Assembly: GCA_003218525.1 (NCBI GenBank)
Contig: QHNU01000094.1
Location: 1 to 23,429, forward strand
Direction of reading: 5' to 3'
DNA: 23,429 bases
DNA from: Verrucomicrobiota bacterium
GTDB lineage: Bacteria > Verrucomicrobiota > Verrucomicrobiia > Chthoniobacterales > UBA10450
Below, piece after piece: positions 7,675 through 14,912 of the stretch. Position 1 is the first letter of the stretch. Every line of letters begins with the position of its first letter. Below the pieces are notes generated by a model that had not been told where the DNA came from, made no database searches, and worked only from the letters and a program-made list of their open reading frames with translations. Both the position numbers and the translations under genes were made by a program.

Positions 7675-8227
7675 GAAGTTTGAGGAGATGCAGTTCTGTG
7701 CCATAACCCTTGTGCTGGCTAAAGCAATATTCGGGAAAGCGGGCGCAAAAATCACGCATCATTGCATCGCGCGTCACCTTCGCGATCACGCTCGCTGCCG
7801 CAATGCTCAGGCTAATGCAGTCCCCGTCAATAATCGCCGTTTGCGGCCGCGGAAACGGCGATACAGGAAGACCATCAATGAGCACGTGATCCGGTAGCGC
7901 GCTTAAAGCCGCGACCGCAAGTCGCATTGCTTTGTGGGTTGCCCGCAGAATATTAATCGCGTCAATCTCAACTGAATTGACGATCCCGATTGCCCATGTT
8001 GTATCGTCGCGTGTCACCAGCTCGTAATAAATTTCCAAGCGTAATTCGGGCAGCAGTTGCTTCGAGTCCTTCAGTTTTTTGTGTCGAAATTTCTCGGGTA
8101 AAACCACCGCCGCGGCTACGACCGGTCCGGCCAGAGCACCGCGGCCAGCTTCGTCAATACCGGCGATACGAGCGACACCAAGGGCGCGAAGTTTTTTCTC
8201 GTAGCGAAATCCGCAGCGCAGCGCCAC
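7592..8227 (-). CDS. rnhB: Ribonuclease HII
   Basis: The 211-residue protein is a standard RNase HII. It has GIDEAGRGALAGPVVAAAV near the N-terminus (D25, E26), then LKDSKQLLP, VLIDGLP (D118) and SIAAASVIAKVTRD (D154). It ends with HKGYGT and HRRSFEPV. These give the acidic active-site set of the family. It cuts the RNA strand of RNA-DNA hybrids and single ribonucleotides embedded in DNA. The start is GTG at 8225-8227; the first GIDEAGRG residues are only 22 codons in, as usual. It lies downstream of rplS on the same strand, but a 294-bp repeat-containing spacer separates them, so the two may not be strictly co-transcribed. Its 3' end probably overlaps yraN. Confidence 0.95.
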   Translation of the reverse strand: MALRCGFRYEKKLRALGVARIAGIDEAGRGALAGPVVAAAVVLPEKFRHKKLKDSKQLLPELRLEIYYELVTRDDTTWAIGIVNSVEIDAINILRATHKAMRLAVAALSALPDHVLIDGLPVSPFPRPQTAIIDGDCISLSIAAASVIAKVTRDAMMRDFCARFPEYCFSQHKGYGTELHLLKLHEHGPCPIHRRSFEPVAQPLLALEGII

Positions 8228-8235
8228 AGACGGAT

Positions 8236-8290
8236 TTTATCCACAGATCTCGCTGATTTCCGCAAAAAAATTAACCACGCAGGCGCTTTT
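8236..8290. repeat. Degenerate 'cacagat' tract in the rnhB-rplS spacer
   Basis: This stretch resembles the 'ccacagat-tacacagat' interspersed sequences common in soil bacterial genomes: ATCCACAGATCTCGC, then GATTTCCGC, an A7 run and TTAACCACG. It is too diverged to define ends. No gene is seen in it. Confidence 0.35.
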
Positions 8291-8312
8291 TGTCATTCCG
8301 AGTCTCGATCAT

Positions 8313-8335
8313 GACGGTCAGAGACCGCCGCTACA
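8313..8335 (-). repeat. Hairpin repeat, inverted diverged copy (family member 1)
   Basis: Read on the minus strand this is TGTAGC followed by the hairpin GGCGGTC-TCT-GACCGTC. It matches the copies at 8419 and 18228 except for a C-to-G change in one stem arm that is matched by G-to-C in the other, plus a loop change. Confidence 0.6.
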
Positions 8336-8418
8336 GCTTACACGTCGGTCATCCCGAACCGCGCAGACCTTTCTGTCATTCCGAGCTAAGTCGAGGAATC
8401 TCTGTCTATTTCGGCTTT

Positions 8419-8443
8419 TGTAGCGGCGCTCTCCGAGCGTCGA
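8419..8443 (+). repeat. Hairpin repeat (family member 2)
   Basis: TGTAGC followed by the hairpin GGCGCTC-TCC-GAGCGTC and GA. The stem has seven pairs including one G-U. The same 25 nt recur exactly at 18228-18252, 9.8 kb away and also intergenic. No T-run follows, so it is not a typical intrinsic terminator. Confidence 0.8.
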
Positions 8444-8521
8444 TGAACAGCTCTGCGCATTATCATCCCGAAACGCAGAAACGGTGAGGGATCTCACCTG
8501 TTTGTCCGGAGCTGCGACTAT

Positions 8522-8863
8522 CTATTCCCGGACCGCGGTTGCTTCTTTGCCTTTGCGGGTGCGGAGATAATTTAACTTCGCGCGACGCGCTTTGCCCTGT
8601 TTCTCTACTTCAATTCGAGCGATCCGAGGGGAATGCAACGGAAAAACACGCTCCACTCCTTCCCCGTAGGAAATACGCCGCACCGTAAAGGTCTCGTTTA
8701 AACCGCGACCTTTTCGCCCAATGACGATCCCGGCAAAAATTTGGATCCGCTCTTTATCTCCCTCGACCACACGCGTATGGACGCGGACGCCGTCGCCAAC
8801 ACGGAACTCAGTGATTTCAGGCTTGAATTGGTCTTTTTCGATAGCGTCGATGATGCGGTTCAT
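8522..8863 (-). CDS. rplS: 50S ribosomal protein L19
   Basis: The 113-residue protein matches L19 along its length: MNRIIDAIEK, then FRVGDGVRVHTRVVEGDKER, IQIFAGIVIGRKGRG, FTVRRISYGEGVERVFPLHS, IEVEKQGKARRAKLNYLR. L19 sits at the subunit interface of the ribosome. I chose the ATG at 8861-8863 because AAGGA lies 6-7 nt upstream and because L19 proteins start with this sequence. An 8-residue extension to 8887 is open but would place the Shine-Dalgarno inside the gene. It is the first gene of the leftward rplS-rnhB-yraN group. The upstream rimM/trmD genes often found with rplS are absent, and a divergent tRNA promoter occupies that position. Confidence 0.96.
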   Translation of the reverse strand: MNRIIDAIEKDQFKPEITEFRVGDGVRVHTRVVEGDKERIQIFAGIVIGRKGRGLNETFTVRRISYGEGVERVFPLHSPRIARIEVEKQGKARRAKLNYLRTRKGKEATAVRE

Positions 8864-8928
8864 GCGGTTTCCTTGGCGGGCGTTCAATCTCCGCAGATGG
8901 CCCCCAAACGCAACCGAGAAAGCGCATC

Positions 8929-8950
8929 GGTTGTCATCGAAAAGACAACC
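8929..8950. promoter_or_regulatory. Perfect inverted repeat overlapping the tRNA-Arg -35 box
   Basis: GGTTGTC (8929-8935) and GACAACC (8944-8950) are perfect inverted copies separated by 8 nt. The left arm contains most of the -35 hexamer of the tRNA promoter, and the site also lies in the rplS upstream region. It could be an operator for a dimeric regulator or an RNA hairpin in the rplS leader. Confidence 0.5.
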
Positions 8951-8958
8951 AGTATAAT
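8931..8958 (+). promoter_or_regulatory. Promoter of tRNA-Arg
   Basis: TTGTCA (8931-8936, 5 of 6 to consensus), a 16-nt spacer and a perfect TATAAT (8953-8958). The expected start is near 8965, about 6 nt before the mature tRNA 5' end at 8971. Confidence 0.8.
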
Positions 8959-8970
8959 GCGCGTTCAGCC

Positions 8971-9044
8971 GCGCCCGTAGTTCAATTGGATAGAGCGACG
9001 GCCTCCGGAGCCGTAGGTTGCGCGTTCGAGCCGCGCCGGGCGCA
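8971..9044 (+). tRNA. tRNA-Arg (anticodon CCG)
   Basis: A full cloverleaf can be drawn. The acceptor GCGCCCG (8971-8977) pairs perfectly with CGGGCGC (9037-9043). The D arm is GTTC...GAGC. The anticodon stem is ACGGC/GCCGT (8998-9002 and 9010-9014) with loop CTCCGGA, giving anticodon CCG at 9005-9007, which reads CGG. The variable loop is AGGTT. The T stem is GCGCG/CGCGC with loop TTCGAGC. The discriminator is A9044 and CCA is not encoded. Confidence 0.97.
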
Positions 9045-9050
9045 TTTTTT
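9020..9050 (+). terminator. T-run directly after tRNA-Arg
   Basis: Six T residues (9045-9050) follow the GC-rich T arm and acceptor strand immediately. The T-arm hairpin plus this run could end transcription. The last T's are also part of the convergent trxA stop codon (9049-9051). Confidence 0.4.
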
Positions 9051-9378
9051 AGGTTAGCGCGTCGATTCGCCCGAGCAGATCTTTTTTGCTCGTCATGCCA
9101 GTGACTTGGTCACGGACCTGCCCGTTTTTGAAGATGAGCAGCGTCGGGATCGCACGAATGTTGAACTTGAACGAGAGATTTTGGTTCTCGTCGATGTTCA
9201 CCTTGCCGACTGTAAGGCTACCGTTTTTCTCTCGCGCGATCTCATCGATCAGCGGAGCGATCAACTTGCAAGGGCCGCACCATTCCGCCCAAAAATCGAC
9301 CAGCACCGGCTTATCATTCTGGTTGATTTCGCGGTCGAAATTCGACTCGGTGAGCGTGATGGCAACTGAATTTTCCAT
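9049..9378 (-). CDS. trxA: Thioredoxin
   Basis: The 109-residue protein has the thioredoxin fold order and the redox motif W33-C34-G-P-C37 in FWAEWCGPCKLIAPLIDEIA. The cis-proline segment AIPTLLIFKNG and the final GMTSKKDLLGRI helix also match. It reduces protein disulfides in the cytoplasm using electrons from thioredoxin reductase. I chose ATG at 9376-9378, which overlaps the TGA of the upstream small-protein gene by one base (TGATG), a typical coupled start. An in-frame TTG one codon earlier is possible but less likely. It is the last gene of the leftward ftsK-rodZ-rimO group and ends against the tRNA-Arg terminator region. Confidence 0.96.
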   Translation of the reverse strand: MENSVAITLTESNFDREINQNDKPVLVDFWAEWCGPCKLIAPLIDEIAREKNGSLTVGKVNIDENQNLSFKFNIRAIPTLLIFKNGQVRDQVTGMTSKKDLLGRIDALT

Positions 9379-9767
9379 CAACTAATATAGTTCCAAATCT
9401 CCACGAGCAAAACCCCGGCGGAGACTCCAACCAGAGTCCAGCAAAGGGGCTTGGGAACGCCATCGATCACGGCGCGGTTACCAACCGTGTTCCTGACTAG
9501 TGCGGGGATCCTGGCTGACGCTTTCGCCGGCGTCGGCAAAACGCTGATGCGCGATGTTTCGGTGTCAGGGCGAGCGCCGTCAGCCCTGATCGACAGCGGC
9601 TCTGCGACCGAGCGCGCCACTACCGGGGATGCGACGATATCATTGACTGGCCGAATCGAAGAATTGATCCGCCCGCTGTCGCCGTTTCCCGAGGTAGTCT
9701 CAGTGGGCCGACGAGGAGGAAGCGTAATCCGAATGGTTTCTTTTCCGGGTGTCGCTGGTTCAATCAT
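9378..9767 (-). CDS. Small tail-anchored membrane protein of unknown function
   Basis: I do not recognise a characterised family. The 129-residue protein begins near a KETIRITLPPRRP segment. A long low-complexity stretch rich in Ser, Arg, Pro, Ala and Thr follows (~25-100), probably disordered. It ends in a single hydrophobic helix, WTLVGVSAGVLLVEIW, followed by NYIS. With no signal peptide and a C-terminal helix, it would be tail-anchored with the bulk in the cytoplasm. I chose ATG at 9767; the frame also stays open to a TTG at 9824, adding 19 residues of less typical sequence. Its stop overlaps the trxA ATG, so thioredoxin translation is probably coupled to it. Similar proteins seem to accompany trxA in Verrucomicrobiota (recollection, not checked). 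Confidence 0.7.
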   Translation of the reverse strand: MIEPATPGKETIRITLPPRRPTETTSGNGDSGRINSSIRPVNDIVASPVVARSVAEPLSIRADGARPDTETSRISVLPTPAKASARIPALVRNTVGNRAVIDGVPKPLCWTLVGVSAGVLLVEIWNYIS

Positions 9768-9853
9768 GGGAGCACAGATTTGGACGAGATTTTGCAAAAG
9801 ATCATTTTGATTGTCACTGCCCAAATAAGTGCCGGGCTGTGAAATCGACAGTT

Positions 9854-11206
9854 TTAAGCGAGGAGGTCGTACCCGCGTGCCTTGTGAATCCGTCGGCTGA
9901 CGAATTCTCCAACCGGTGCCTGTTCCAAAAGGATGACTCTGGCGTCAACATCGGGCGCATCGGCTTCTGTGCGCGCGATCAACGGCTCGTCCACGAGTAA
10001 TTTCAATTCGGAACCAACCTTGGTCACGGCAATCTCCTGCGCGATTCTCTGTTGCAGAATCATGGCTCGACGATAGCGATCGTTTTTCACTTTTGTCGGG
10101 ATTTGCTCCGCCATTCGAGCCGCCCGCGAACCTTCCTCTTGTGAGTATTTGAAGATTCCAAGCCGTTCGAATCGCGTCTGTTTGATGAAATCGAGCAGCG
10201 TTTCGAATTGGACCTCGGTTTCGCCAGGAAAACCGACAATAAAGGTAGTGCGCAAGGCCACTCCGGGAATTCCGGCACGCAGTTTCGCAATCAATTTTTC
10301 AATGTGCGTGCGACTGGTCTCGCGCCGCATTCGTCCAAGCATCGTTTCATCGATGTGTTGCAACGGGATGTCGATATAGCGGGCGACATGTTTGCATTCG
10401 GCGATCGTCGTGATGAGCTCATCACTCCAATGGGCCGGATGGGTATAGAGAAGCCGCACCCAAAATTCCGCCTCGATTTTTTCAATCTCGCGCAACAATC
10501 CGGCGAGGGTTGGTCCGCGTGCGGAATCAACCGGCTGGCGCGGTCCCGCCTTTTCCGCCCACAAATCCATCCCATAGTAAGTCGTATCCTGGCTAATCAG
10601 ATTGATCTCCCGTACGCCTTCAGCCACCAGCGCCCGGATTTCTTGGAGGATTGATTCCAGCGTGCGGCTGCGATGGCGCCCGCGCATCTGCGGGATGACA
10701 CAAAACGTGCACGGGTGATTGCAGCCCTCCGCGATCTTCAAGTAGGCGGTATGTGCTGGCGTTAAGCGAAAACGTGGCGTGTCATAATCGGGAATGTAAC
10801 TTGGCCGTGCCGTAACAAAATCACGCGGCGCTTCTTCGGGGTTGGTGATGATGCGGTCCACGATCGCTCCCAAATCACGTACTTGGTCGAGCCCGATAAA
10901 CGCATCGACTTCGGGCAGTTGTTCGTGCAGTTCGCGGGAAAATCGCTGAGACATGCAACCGCTAACGATAAGTCGCTGGCCTTCATGCTTAGTCAGGCCG
11001 CGCGTTTGATGGGCCTCGAGAATTGCGTCAATCGATTCTTCCTTCGCCGAATCAATGAACGCGCAAGTGTTCACGACCAGGACATCGGCATCTTCCGCGA
11101 TCGAGGTAACTTCCATGCCACGCTCGAGTACGCTGCCGAGCATGATCTCGGCATCGACGAGATTCTTGGCGCAGCCAAGACTGATCATCCCCACCTTGAT
11201 CGCCAT
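9854..11206 (-). CDS. rimO: RimO, ribosomal protein S12 methylthiotransferase
   Basis: The 450-residue protein has all three domains of the MiaB/RimO family. The N-terminal UPF0004 domain has cluster cysteines C12, C48 and C84 (MISLGCAKNLVDAE, VVNTCAF, SGCMSQR). The radical SAM domain has C162, C166 and C169 (EGCNHPCTFC). The C-terminal part is TRAM-like. SLGCAKNLVD and the IPQMRGRHRSR segment point to RimO and not MiaB. It adds a methylthio group to an aspartate of ribosomal protein S12 using two iron-sulfur clusters and SAM. The ATG at 11206 lies 12 nt after the stop of the RodZ-like gene. The small tail-anchored gene follows 86 nt downstream. Confidence 0.95.
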   Translation of the reverse strand: MAIKVGMISLGCAKNLVDAEIMLGSVLERGMEVTSIAEDADVLVVNTCAFIDSAKEESIDAILEAHQTRGLTKHEGQRLIVSGCMSQRFSRELHEQLPEVDAFIGLDQVRDLGAIVDRIITNPEEAPRDFVTARPSYIPDYDTPRFRLTPAHTAYLKIAEGCNHPCTFCVIPQMRGRHRSRTLESILQEIRALVAEGVREINLISQDTTYYGMDLWAEKAGPRQPVDSARGPTLAGLLREIEKIEAEFWVRLLYTHPAHWSDELITTIAECKHVARYIDIPLQHIDETMLGRMRRETSRTHIEKLIAKLRAGIPGVALRTTFIVGFPGETEVQFETLLDFIKQTRFERLGIFKYSQEEGSRAARMAEQIPTKVKNDRYRRAMILQQRIAQEIAVTKVGSELKLLVDEPLIARTEADAPDVDARVILLEQAPVGEFVSRRIHKARGYDLLA

Positions 11207-11218
11207 CTGGAACGGATG

Positions 11219-12139
11219 TTACTGGATTCTCAGTTCGGCATCGCCATTCGAGACGATTTTGCCGTTCTTTCGGATCTGGACCGCTTCCCGATCCAGCACA
11301 CGAACGCTGATGCGACGACCGCGAAATTCGACCACGCCGTCAGATGGGGAAACCCAACGTTCGAAGGCTGGTTGCGTGGGATCGTCGTCAATCGTCACCT
11401 GCACATAAGTTTTTCTAAGCGGCTTGATATCGACACGATTCTGACCATTGGCAGGTTCAGCGGCATTGCTGTTTGCTAACGCAGCTGCCAGTTCTTCGGG
11501 GCGAACCGGCTGAGCCCGGCGGACTTCTGGCTCACTCGGAGTCGGCGACGGCGCGTTCGGAGTTGCCGCAGCAATCGCCGTCGGAGCAGTCGTTGGCGCA
11601 ATCACCCCAGTCCTTGTCGGCGCCGAAGTCGCGGCAGCTTGGGGCGGCGTTTCAACAGGCTGGGCCCGCGGCGCGGTGATGGTTGCAACTGCGGTTTCTG
11701 TTTGCGCCTGTGTGGATCGCGGAGTGATCCTTTGGACATTTAGAAGCAAACGAACCAACCAAAAGCCGACGAACAAAACGGCCAGGCCGACAAGGAGCGG
11801 CATGATCGAAGTGCGCGTGCCTTCGCGGCGCGCGACCGGCACGCGGACGGACTTTGGCGCTGGCGGACTGTCTTGTAAGTAGGAATAGCCATCCATCGTG
11901 ATCTGTCCTGATGTCTCGAACGTGTCGAGATAGGGCGAGACGTCCACCTCGAGAAACTTGCCGTAAATCTGAAGAAACCCTTTGGCGTAGGCTAAGCTCG
12001 GAAAATTAGAAAAATCATCTGCCTCGATTTCGGCAAGACGCGATTGTCGTATTTTGGTCAGCCGGGCTGCTTCATCAAGACTCAGGCCACGCGCTTTGCG
12101 TGCTTCCTGGAATTTTTTGCCGAGTCCTTCGATGGACAT
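11219..12139 (-). CDS. RodZ-like protein: HTH_25 domain, one membrane helix, C-terminal DUF4115-like domain
   Basis: Residues ~3-75 form a Cro/CI-type helix-turn-helix of the RodZ group (GLGKKFQEARKARGLSLDEA, then SLAYAKGFLQIYGKFL). A single transmembrane helix follows (~112-133, MPLLVGLAVLFVGFWLVRLL). A ~90-residue Ala/Pro/Thr-rich periplasmic linker leads to a beta-rich C-terminal domain (~225-306) resembling DUF4115. RodZ links MreB filaments to the elongation machinery. I chose ATG at 12139 because GGAAAGG lies 5 nt upstream; the open frame extends 16 more codons into the end of ftsK. It follows ftsK by 13 nt and precedes rimO by 12 nt. Whether it binds MreB cannot be told from sequence alone. 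Confidence 0.85.
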   Translation of the reverse strand: MSIEGLGKKFQEARKARGLSLDEAARLTKIRQSRLAEIEADDFSNFPSLAYAKGFLQIYGKFLEVDVSPYLDTFETSGQITMDGYSYLQDSPPAPKSVRVPVARREGTRTSIMPLLVGLAVLFVGFWLVRLLLNVQRITPRSTQAQTETAVATITAPRAQPVETPPQAAATSAPTRTGVIAPTTAPTAIAAATPNAPSPTPSEPEVRRAQPVRPEELAAALANSNAAEPANGQNRVDIKPLRKTYVQVTIDDDPTQPAFERWVSPSDGVVEFRGRRISVRVLDREAVQIRKNGKIVSNGDAELRIQ

Positions 12140-12152
12140 TTTGCCTTTCCGG

Positions 12153-14573
12153 TCACACGGCGGCGTCGAGATCGACGAGAATCTCACGCGGCTTGGCGCC
12201 TTCGCCGGGGCCTAAGATACCTCTTTGCTCCAGAATATCAACGATACGTGCGGCCCGTGTGTACCCGAGCCGCAATCGTCGCTGGAGTAAGGAGGTAGAT
12301 GCCCGCTTCTCCTGGCGAATAATTTCTAGGCACTTTTCCACTAGTTCCTCATCCTCGTCGCTTACGTCCTCAGCAGGCGCCGAGCCCGATTGCAGTTTTT
12401 CCTGCACAGCCGCGTCGAAGGTCGGTGCGCTTTGAGCGGATACAAACTCCACGAGGCGGCGAATTTCGTCATCAGTTACAAGGACGCCTTGAGCACGAAT
12501 CAACCGCGAGGTGCTCGGTGGCAGGTAAAGCATATCGCCCTGCCCGAGCAAACGGTCGGCTCCGTTCTCGTCTAGAATGACCCGGCTATCGATTTTGCTG
12601 GCGACTTGAAATGCGATCCGGCTGGGAATATTGGCCTTGATTACGCCAGTAATTACATCGGCCCGTGGTGTTTGGGTCGCGACAACGAGATGGATTCCAG
12701 CCGCCCGCGCCATCTGCGTAATTCGCGCAATCGCACTCTCCACATCGGCCGGCGCGGTCTGCATCAAATCCGCTAACTCGTCAATGATAACCACGATATA
12801 CGGCATGCGATCAGGGATGCTCAGCTCGTCCTCGCGCGGCACCTGCACTAGTTCCTTGCTGGCTCCTTTTGTTTTTGCAGGCGATAAGTCTGCCTCGGCA
12901 CCAGCCTCGTCCAATTCCTTCTGCGTCTTCTTCGTCGGACGGGCGTTAAAACTCGTGATGTTGCGGACGCCAACCCGGGCGAAAATCTTGTAGCGCCGTT
13001 CCATTTCGTCGATCAACCAGCGCAAAGCCAACAGGACCTTTTTGGGATCGGTTACAACTGGAATAAAAAGATGGGGCAAAGAGTTATAAACCTGCATCTC
13101 CACCACTTTGGGGTCAATCATGAGGAAGCGCAGTTCTTCCGGTGTAAAACGAAACAGCATACTGGCAACCAGGGCGTTGATGCAGACGCTCTTGCCACTC
13201 CCGGTTGTCCCGGCGACGAGGAGATGGGGCATTTGCGCAAGATCGGCCACGATCACCTTGCCATAAACGTCCTTCCCGAGCGCGAGCGGAAGTTTGCAGC
13301 GTCCTTTCGCCTCTTCCCAGTCAGCGGACTGCATGAGTTCACGCAGCGTAACTTTAATCTTGCGAGTATTTGCGATTTCGATTCCGACCGTGTCCTTCCC
13401 TGGGATTGGAGCCAGGATATTGATCCGCTCCGCACGAGTGGCGCGCGCCAGGTCTCGCTCAAGCGAGACGATCTTGTCCACTCGCACACCCTTGGCAGGA
13501 TAAACTTCGTACCGGGTGATCGTGGGGCCTTTCGTTATATCGCCGGCCGCAACTGCGATACCAAAATGGGCCAGGGTTTCGATTAAAGTCTGTTGCACGC
13601 GCTCGAGCTCGCTCGGATCAGCTCCTCCGCGCCCTTCTGGATCATGTTCGTCCAGTAGATCAATACTCGGAATGAGATAATGCTCGGCGTCGAATTTCGG
13701 CACCTTGGTTGCAGGGGTTGGCGTTTTAGCCGGACGGAGCTCCGCGAGAGACGGTTTTCTGCGTGACCCAATCGCGTCGCGCGGCAGCGCTGTCGTATCG
13801 ACTACTCTCGGTTTCGGCCGATTTATGAGTTCGTCCAGGTCTATCCCCTGAGATTCCGAAGCGGGAGCGCCTTTTCTCTTGAGCTGTTTTTCAAGCGAGC
13901 GCTGCTGTTTGGCGAGTTCGCGCTGGCTGATCTCGAGCTGCCCTTTAATATCGGCCTTCCGCATTTCGCGGTGCAAACGCCATTCGCGAAATCGCTGGCC
14001 CGCCCCATGCATGCCGCTGACCGTCTGGCGCACGAGGTGAATGGGCCGCAATCCAGTCATCAAAATCAAGGCACTCAGGTAAATGCCGGCCAGAAGAATC
14101 ATCGAGCCGACATCGCCCATCGCGCCGAGTAAGAATTTCTTGCCGAAGAGATATCCGATTGCCTCGCCCGGACCCTGAATGTTGAATGCTCTTTTCCAGC
14201 CTTGAAGGTGCTGGGTCTGCAACTGAAGCAGACATGCTCCGGATAAAATAAACAAAGTAATCCAGAGCACGCGGGAGCTGACGCGCAAGCGCCCGTAAAA
14301 GAGTTTGGCCGCCCCAAAACCGAGCAGAATGGCCGCCAATAGATAGGATGCGGCGCCGATGAGCAGATAAAATACGCTTGCCAGAATCGCGCCAAACGGG
14401 CCGATGAAATTCTGCGCCGGCCGGTTCGGCGGCGATAAGTAACTCAGAGGCCACCAGGCCGGCAAATCACGCGGATTGTAAGAAATCAGAGCCAGAAAAA
14501 GCAGTGTGCCGACACTGAGTAAGATGAGCGCAAAAACTTCATTCCACGCGCTGTTTCTTGCTGAGCGGCCCAC
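12153..14573 (-). CDS. ftsK: FtsK/SpoIIIE DNA translocase
   Basis: The 806-residue protein has four membrane helices in the first ~175 residues (around 12-32, 57-93, 101-118 and 150-172). A linker (~180-320) with a Lys/Arg/Gln-rich coiled coil follows, then the RecA-like motor. Walker A is GTTGSGKS (455-462) and Walker B is VVIIDE (594-599). The ATQTPRADVITGVIKANIPSR segment follows at ~632-652. The winged-helix gamma domain (~742-803, LVEKCLEIIRQEK...SLLQRRLRLGYTRAARIV) reads KOPS-type DNA signals. It pumps chromosome ends across the division septum. The linker is shorter than in E. coli FtsK, as in most bacteria. The start is GTG at 14573, directly behind a promoter-like sequence. It heads the leftward rodZ-rimO-trxA group. 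Confidence 0.96.
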   Translation of the reverse strand: MGRSARNSAWNEVFALILLSVGTLLFLALISYNPRDLPAWWPLSYLSPPNRPAQNFIGPFGAILASVFYLLIGAASYLLAAILLGFGAAKLFYGRLRVSSRVLWITLFILSGACLLQLQTQHLQGWKRAFNIQGPGEAIGYLFGKKFLLGAMGDVGSMILLAGIYLSALILMTGLRPIHLVRQTVSGMHGAGQRFREWRLHREMRKADIKGQLEISQRELAKQQRSLEKQLKRKGAPASESQGIDLDELINRPKPRVVDTTALPRDAIGSRRKPSLAELRPAKTPTPATKVPKFDAEHYLIPSIDLLDEHDPEGRGGADPSELERVQQTLIETLAHFGIAVAAGDITKGPTITRYEVYPAKGVRVDKIVSLERDLARATRAERINILAPIPGKDTVGIEIANTRKIKVTLRELMQSADWEEAKGRCKLPLALGKDVYGKVIVADLAQMPHLLVAGTTGSGKSVCINALVASMLFRFTPEELRFLMIDPKVVEMQVYNSLPHLFIPVVTDPKKVLLALRWLIDEMERRYKIFARVGVRNITSFNARPTKKTQKELDEAGAEADLSPAKTKGASKELVQVPREDELSIPDRMPYIVVIIDELADLMQTAPADVESAIARITQMARAAGIHLVVATQTPRADVITGVIKANIPSRIAFQVASKIDSRVILDENGADRLLGQGDMLYLPPSTSRLIRAQGVLVTDDEIRRLVEFVSAQSAPTFDAAVQEKLQSGSAPAEDVSDEDEELVEKCLEIIRQEKRASTSLLQRRLRLGYTRAARIVDILEQRGILGPGEGAKPREILVDLDAAV

Positions 14574-14580
14574 GTTGCCG

Positions 14581-14608
14581 ATAGTAATCTCCCGGGCGCG
14601 CCTTTCAA
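14581..14608 (-). promoter_or_regulatory. Candidate promoter of ftsK
   Basis: On the minus strand TTGAAA (14608-14603) is followed after 16 nt by TACTAT (14586-14581). The GTG start is 7 nt beyond the -10, so the transcript would start at or almost at the start codon. The match is moderate. Confidence 0.4.
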
Positions 14609-14686
14609 TTGAATACCCACATCAGCCGGAAATACGCGCACTTTTAGTTGCACGGCCGAAACCTTCCCCACTACAGTCGCATCCGA

Positions 14687-14902
14687 ATGAGGTCTGTTCT
14701 TTTCCGCGCCGGGTTCGTCGGGTTCGTCGGGTGCGGCATCGCTCTATTCCTCGCCTGTTCCTGTGAGAAACATCATGTCGGCGAGTACCCGGAGGTGCAA
14801 CGTGATCGTCTTTACGAAGCGCAACACCAGGCCGAGCCAGTCACAGGCACATCGCCGTCGGTCACGCCAGTCAAGTTCTTCCCGCAGACGAAATCTCCCT
14901 AA
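14687..14902 (+). CDS. Small predicted lipoprotein ahead of the peptide transporter
   Basis: The 71-residue protein begins with a basic N-terminus (MRSVLFR) and a hydrophobic stretch (AGFVGFVGCGIALFLA), then cysteines C24 and C26 in ACSCEKHH. This fits a short lipoprotein signal, although the lipobox is imperfect. The mature part is ~45 residues, charged and then Pro/Thr/Ser-rich, ending in KFFPQTKSP. I do not recognise a characterised family. The ATG at 14687 has no Shine-Dalgarno and lies close to weak TTGCAC/TACAGT promoter-like boxes. An upstream ATG at 14648 in frame is possible. Its TAA is merged with the AAGGAG ribosome site of the transporter gene 11 nt downstream, suggesting coupled expression. 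Confidence 0.6.
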   Translation: MRSVLFRAGFVGFVGCGIALFLACSCEKHHVGEYPEVQRDRLYEAQHQAEPVTGTSPSVTPVKFFPQTKSP

Positions 14903-14912
14903 GGAGTGCTCT

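Larger units (their letters stand above)
8291..8500. repeat. Cluster of 'GTCATTCCGAG / GAGGAATCTC' extragenic repeat units
   Basis: Related units occur four times in ~200 bp. GTCATTCCGAG starts at 8292, GTCATCCCGAA at 8348, GTCATTCCGAGCTAAG with GTCGAGGAATCTC at 8374-8402, and TCATCCCGAAACGC with GTGAGGGATCTCA at 8463-8498. The third unit can pair ATTCC with GGAAT. The pattern is the widely scattered 'cattccgag...gaggaatctc' intergenic repeat. No coding potential was found here. Confidence 0.6.

Noticed and set aside
8291..8500. CRISPR array in the repeat-rich gap
   Set aside because: Units are unequal, unevenly spaced and diverged; there are no unique equal-length spacers or cas genes.
8929..8950. 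Intrinsic terminator at the GGTTGTC/GACAACC repeat
   Set aside because: No T-run follows on either strand, and the site overlaps a strong promoter instead.
14763..14912. 50-residue extension of the peptide transporter
   Set aside because: Arg/Ser-rich residues overlap the lipoprotein gene, whereas a perfect AAGGAG precedes the ATG at 14913.
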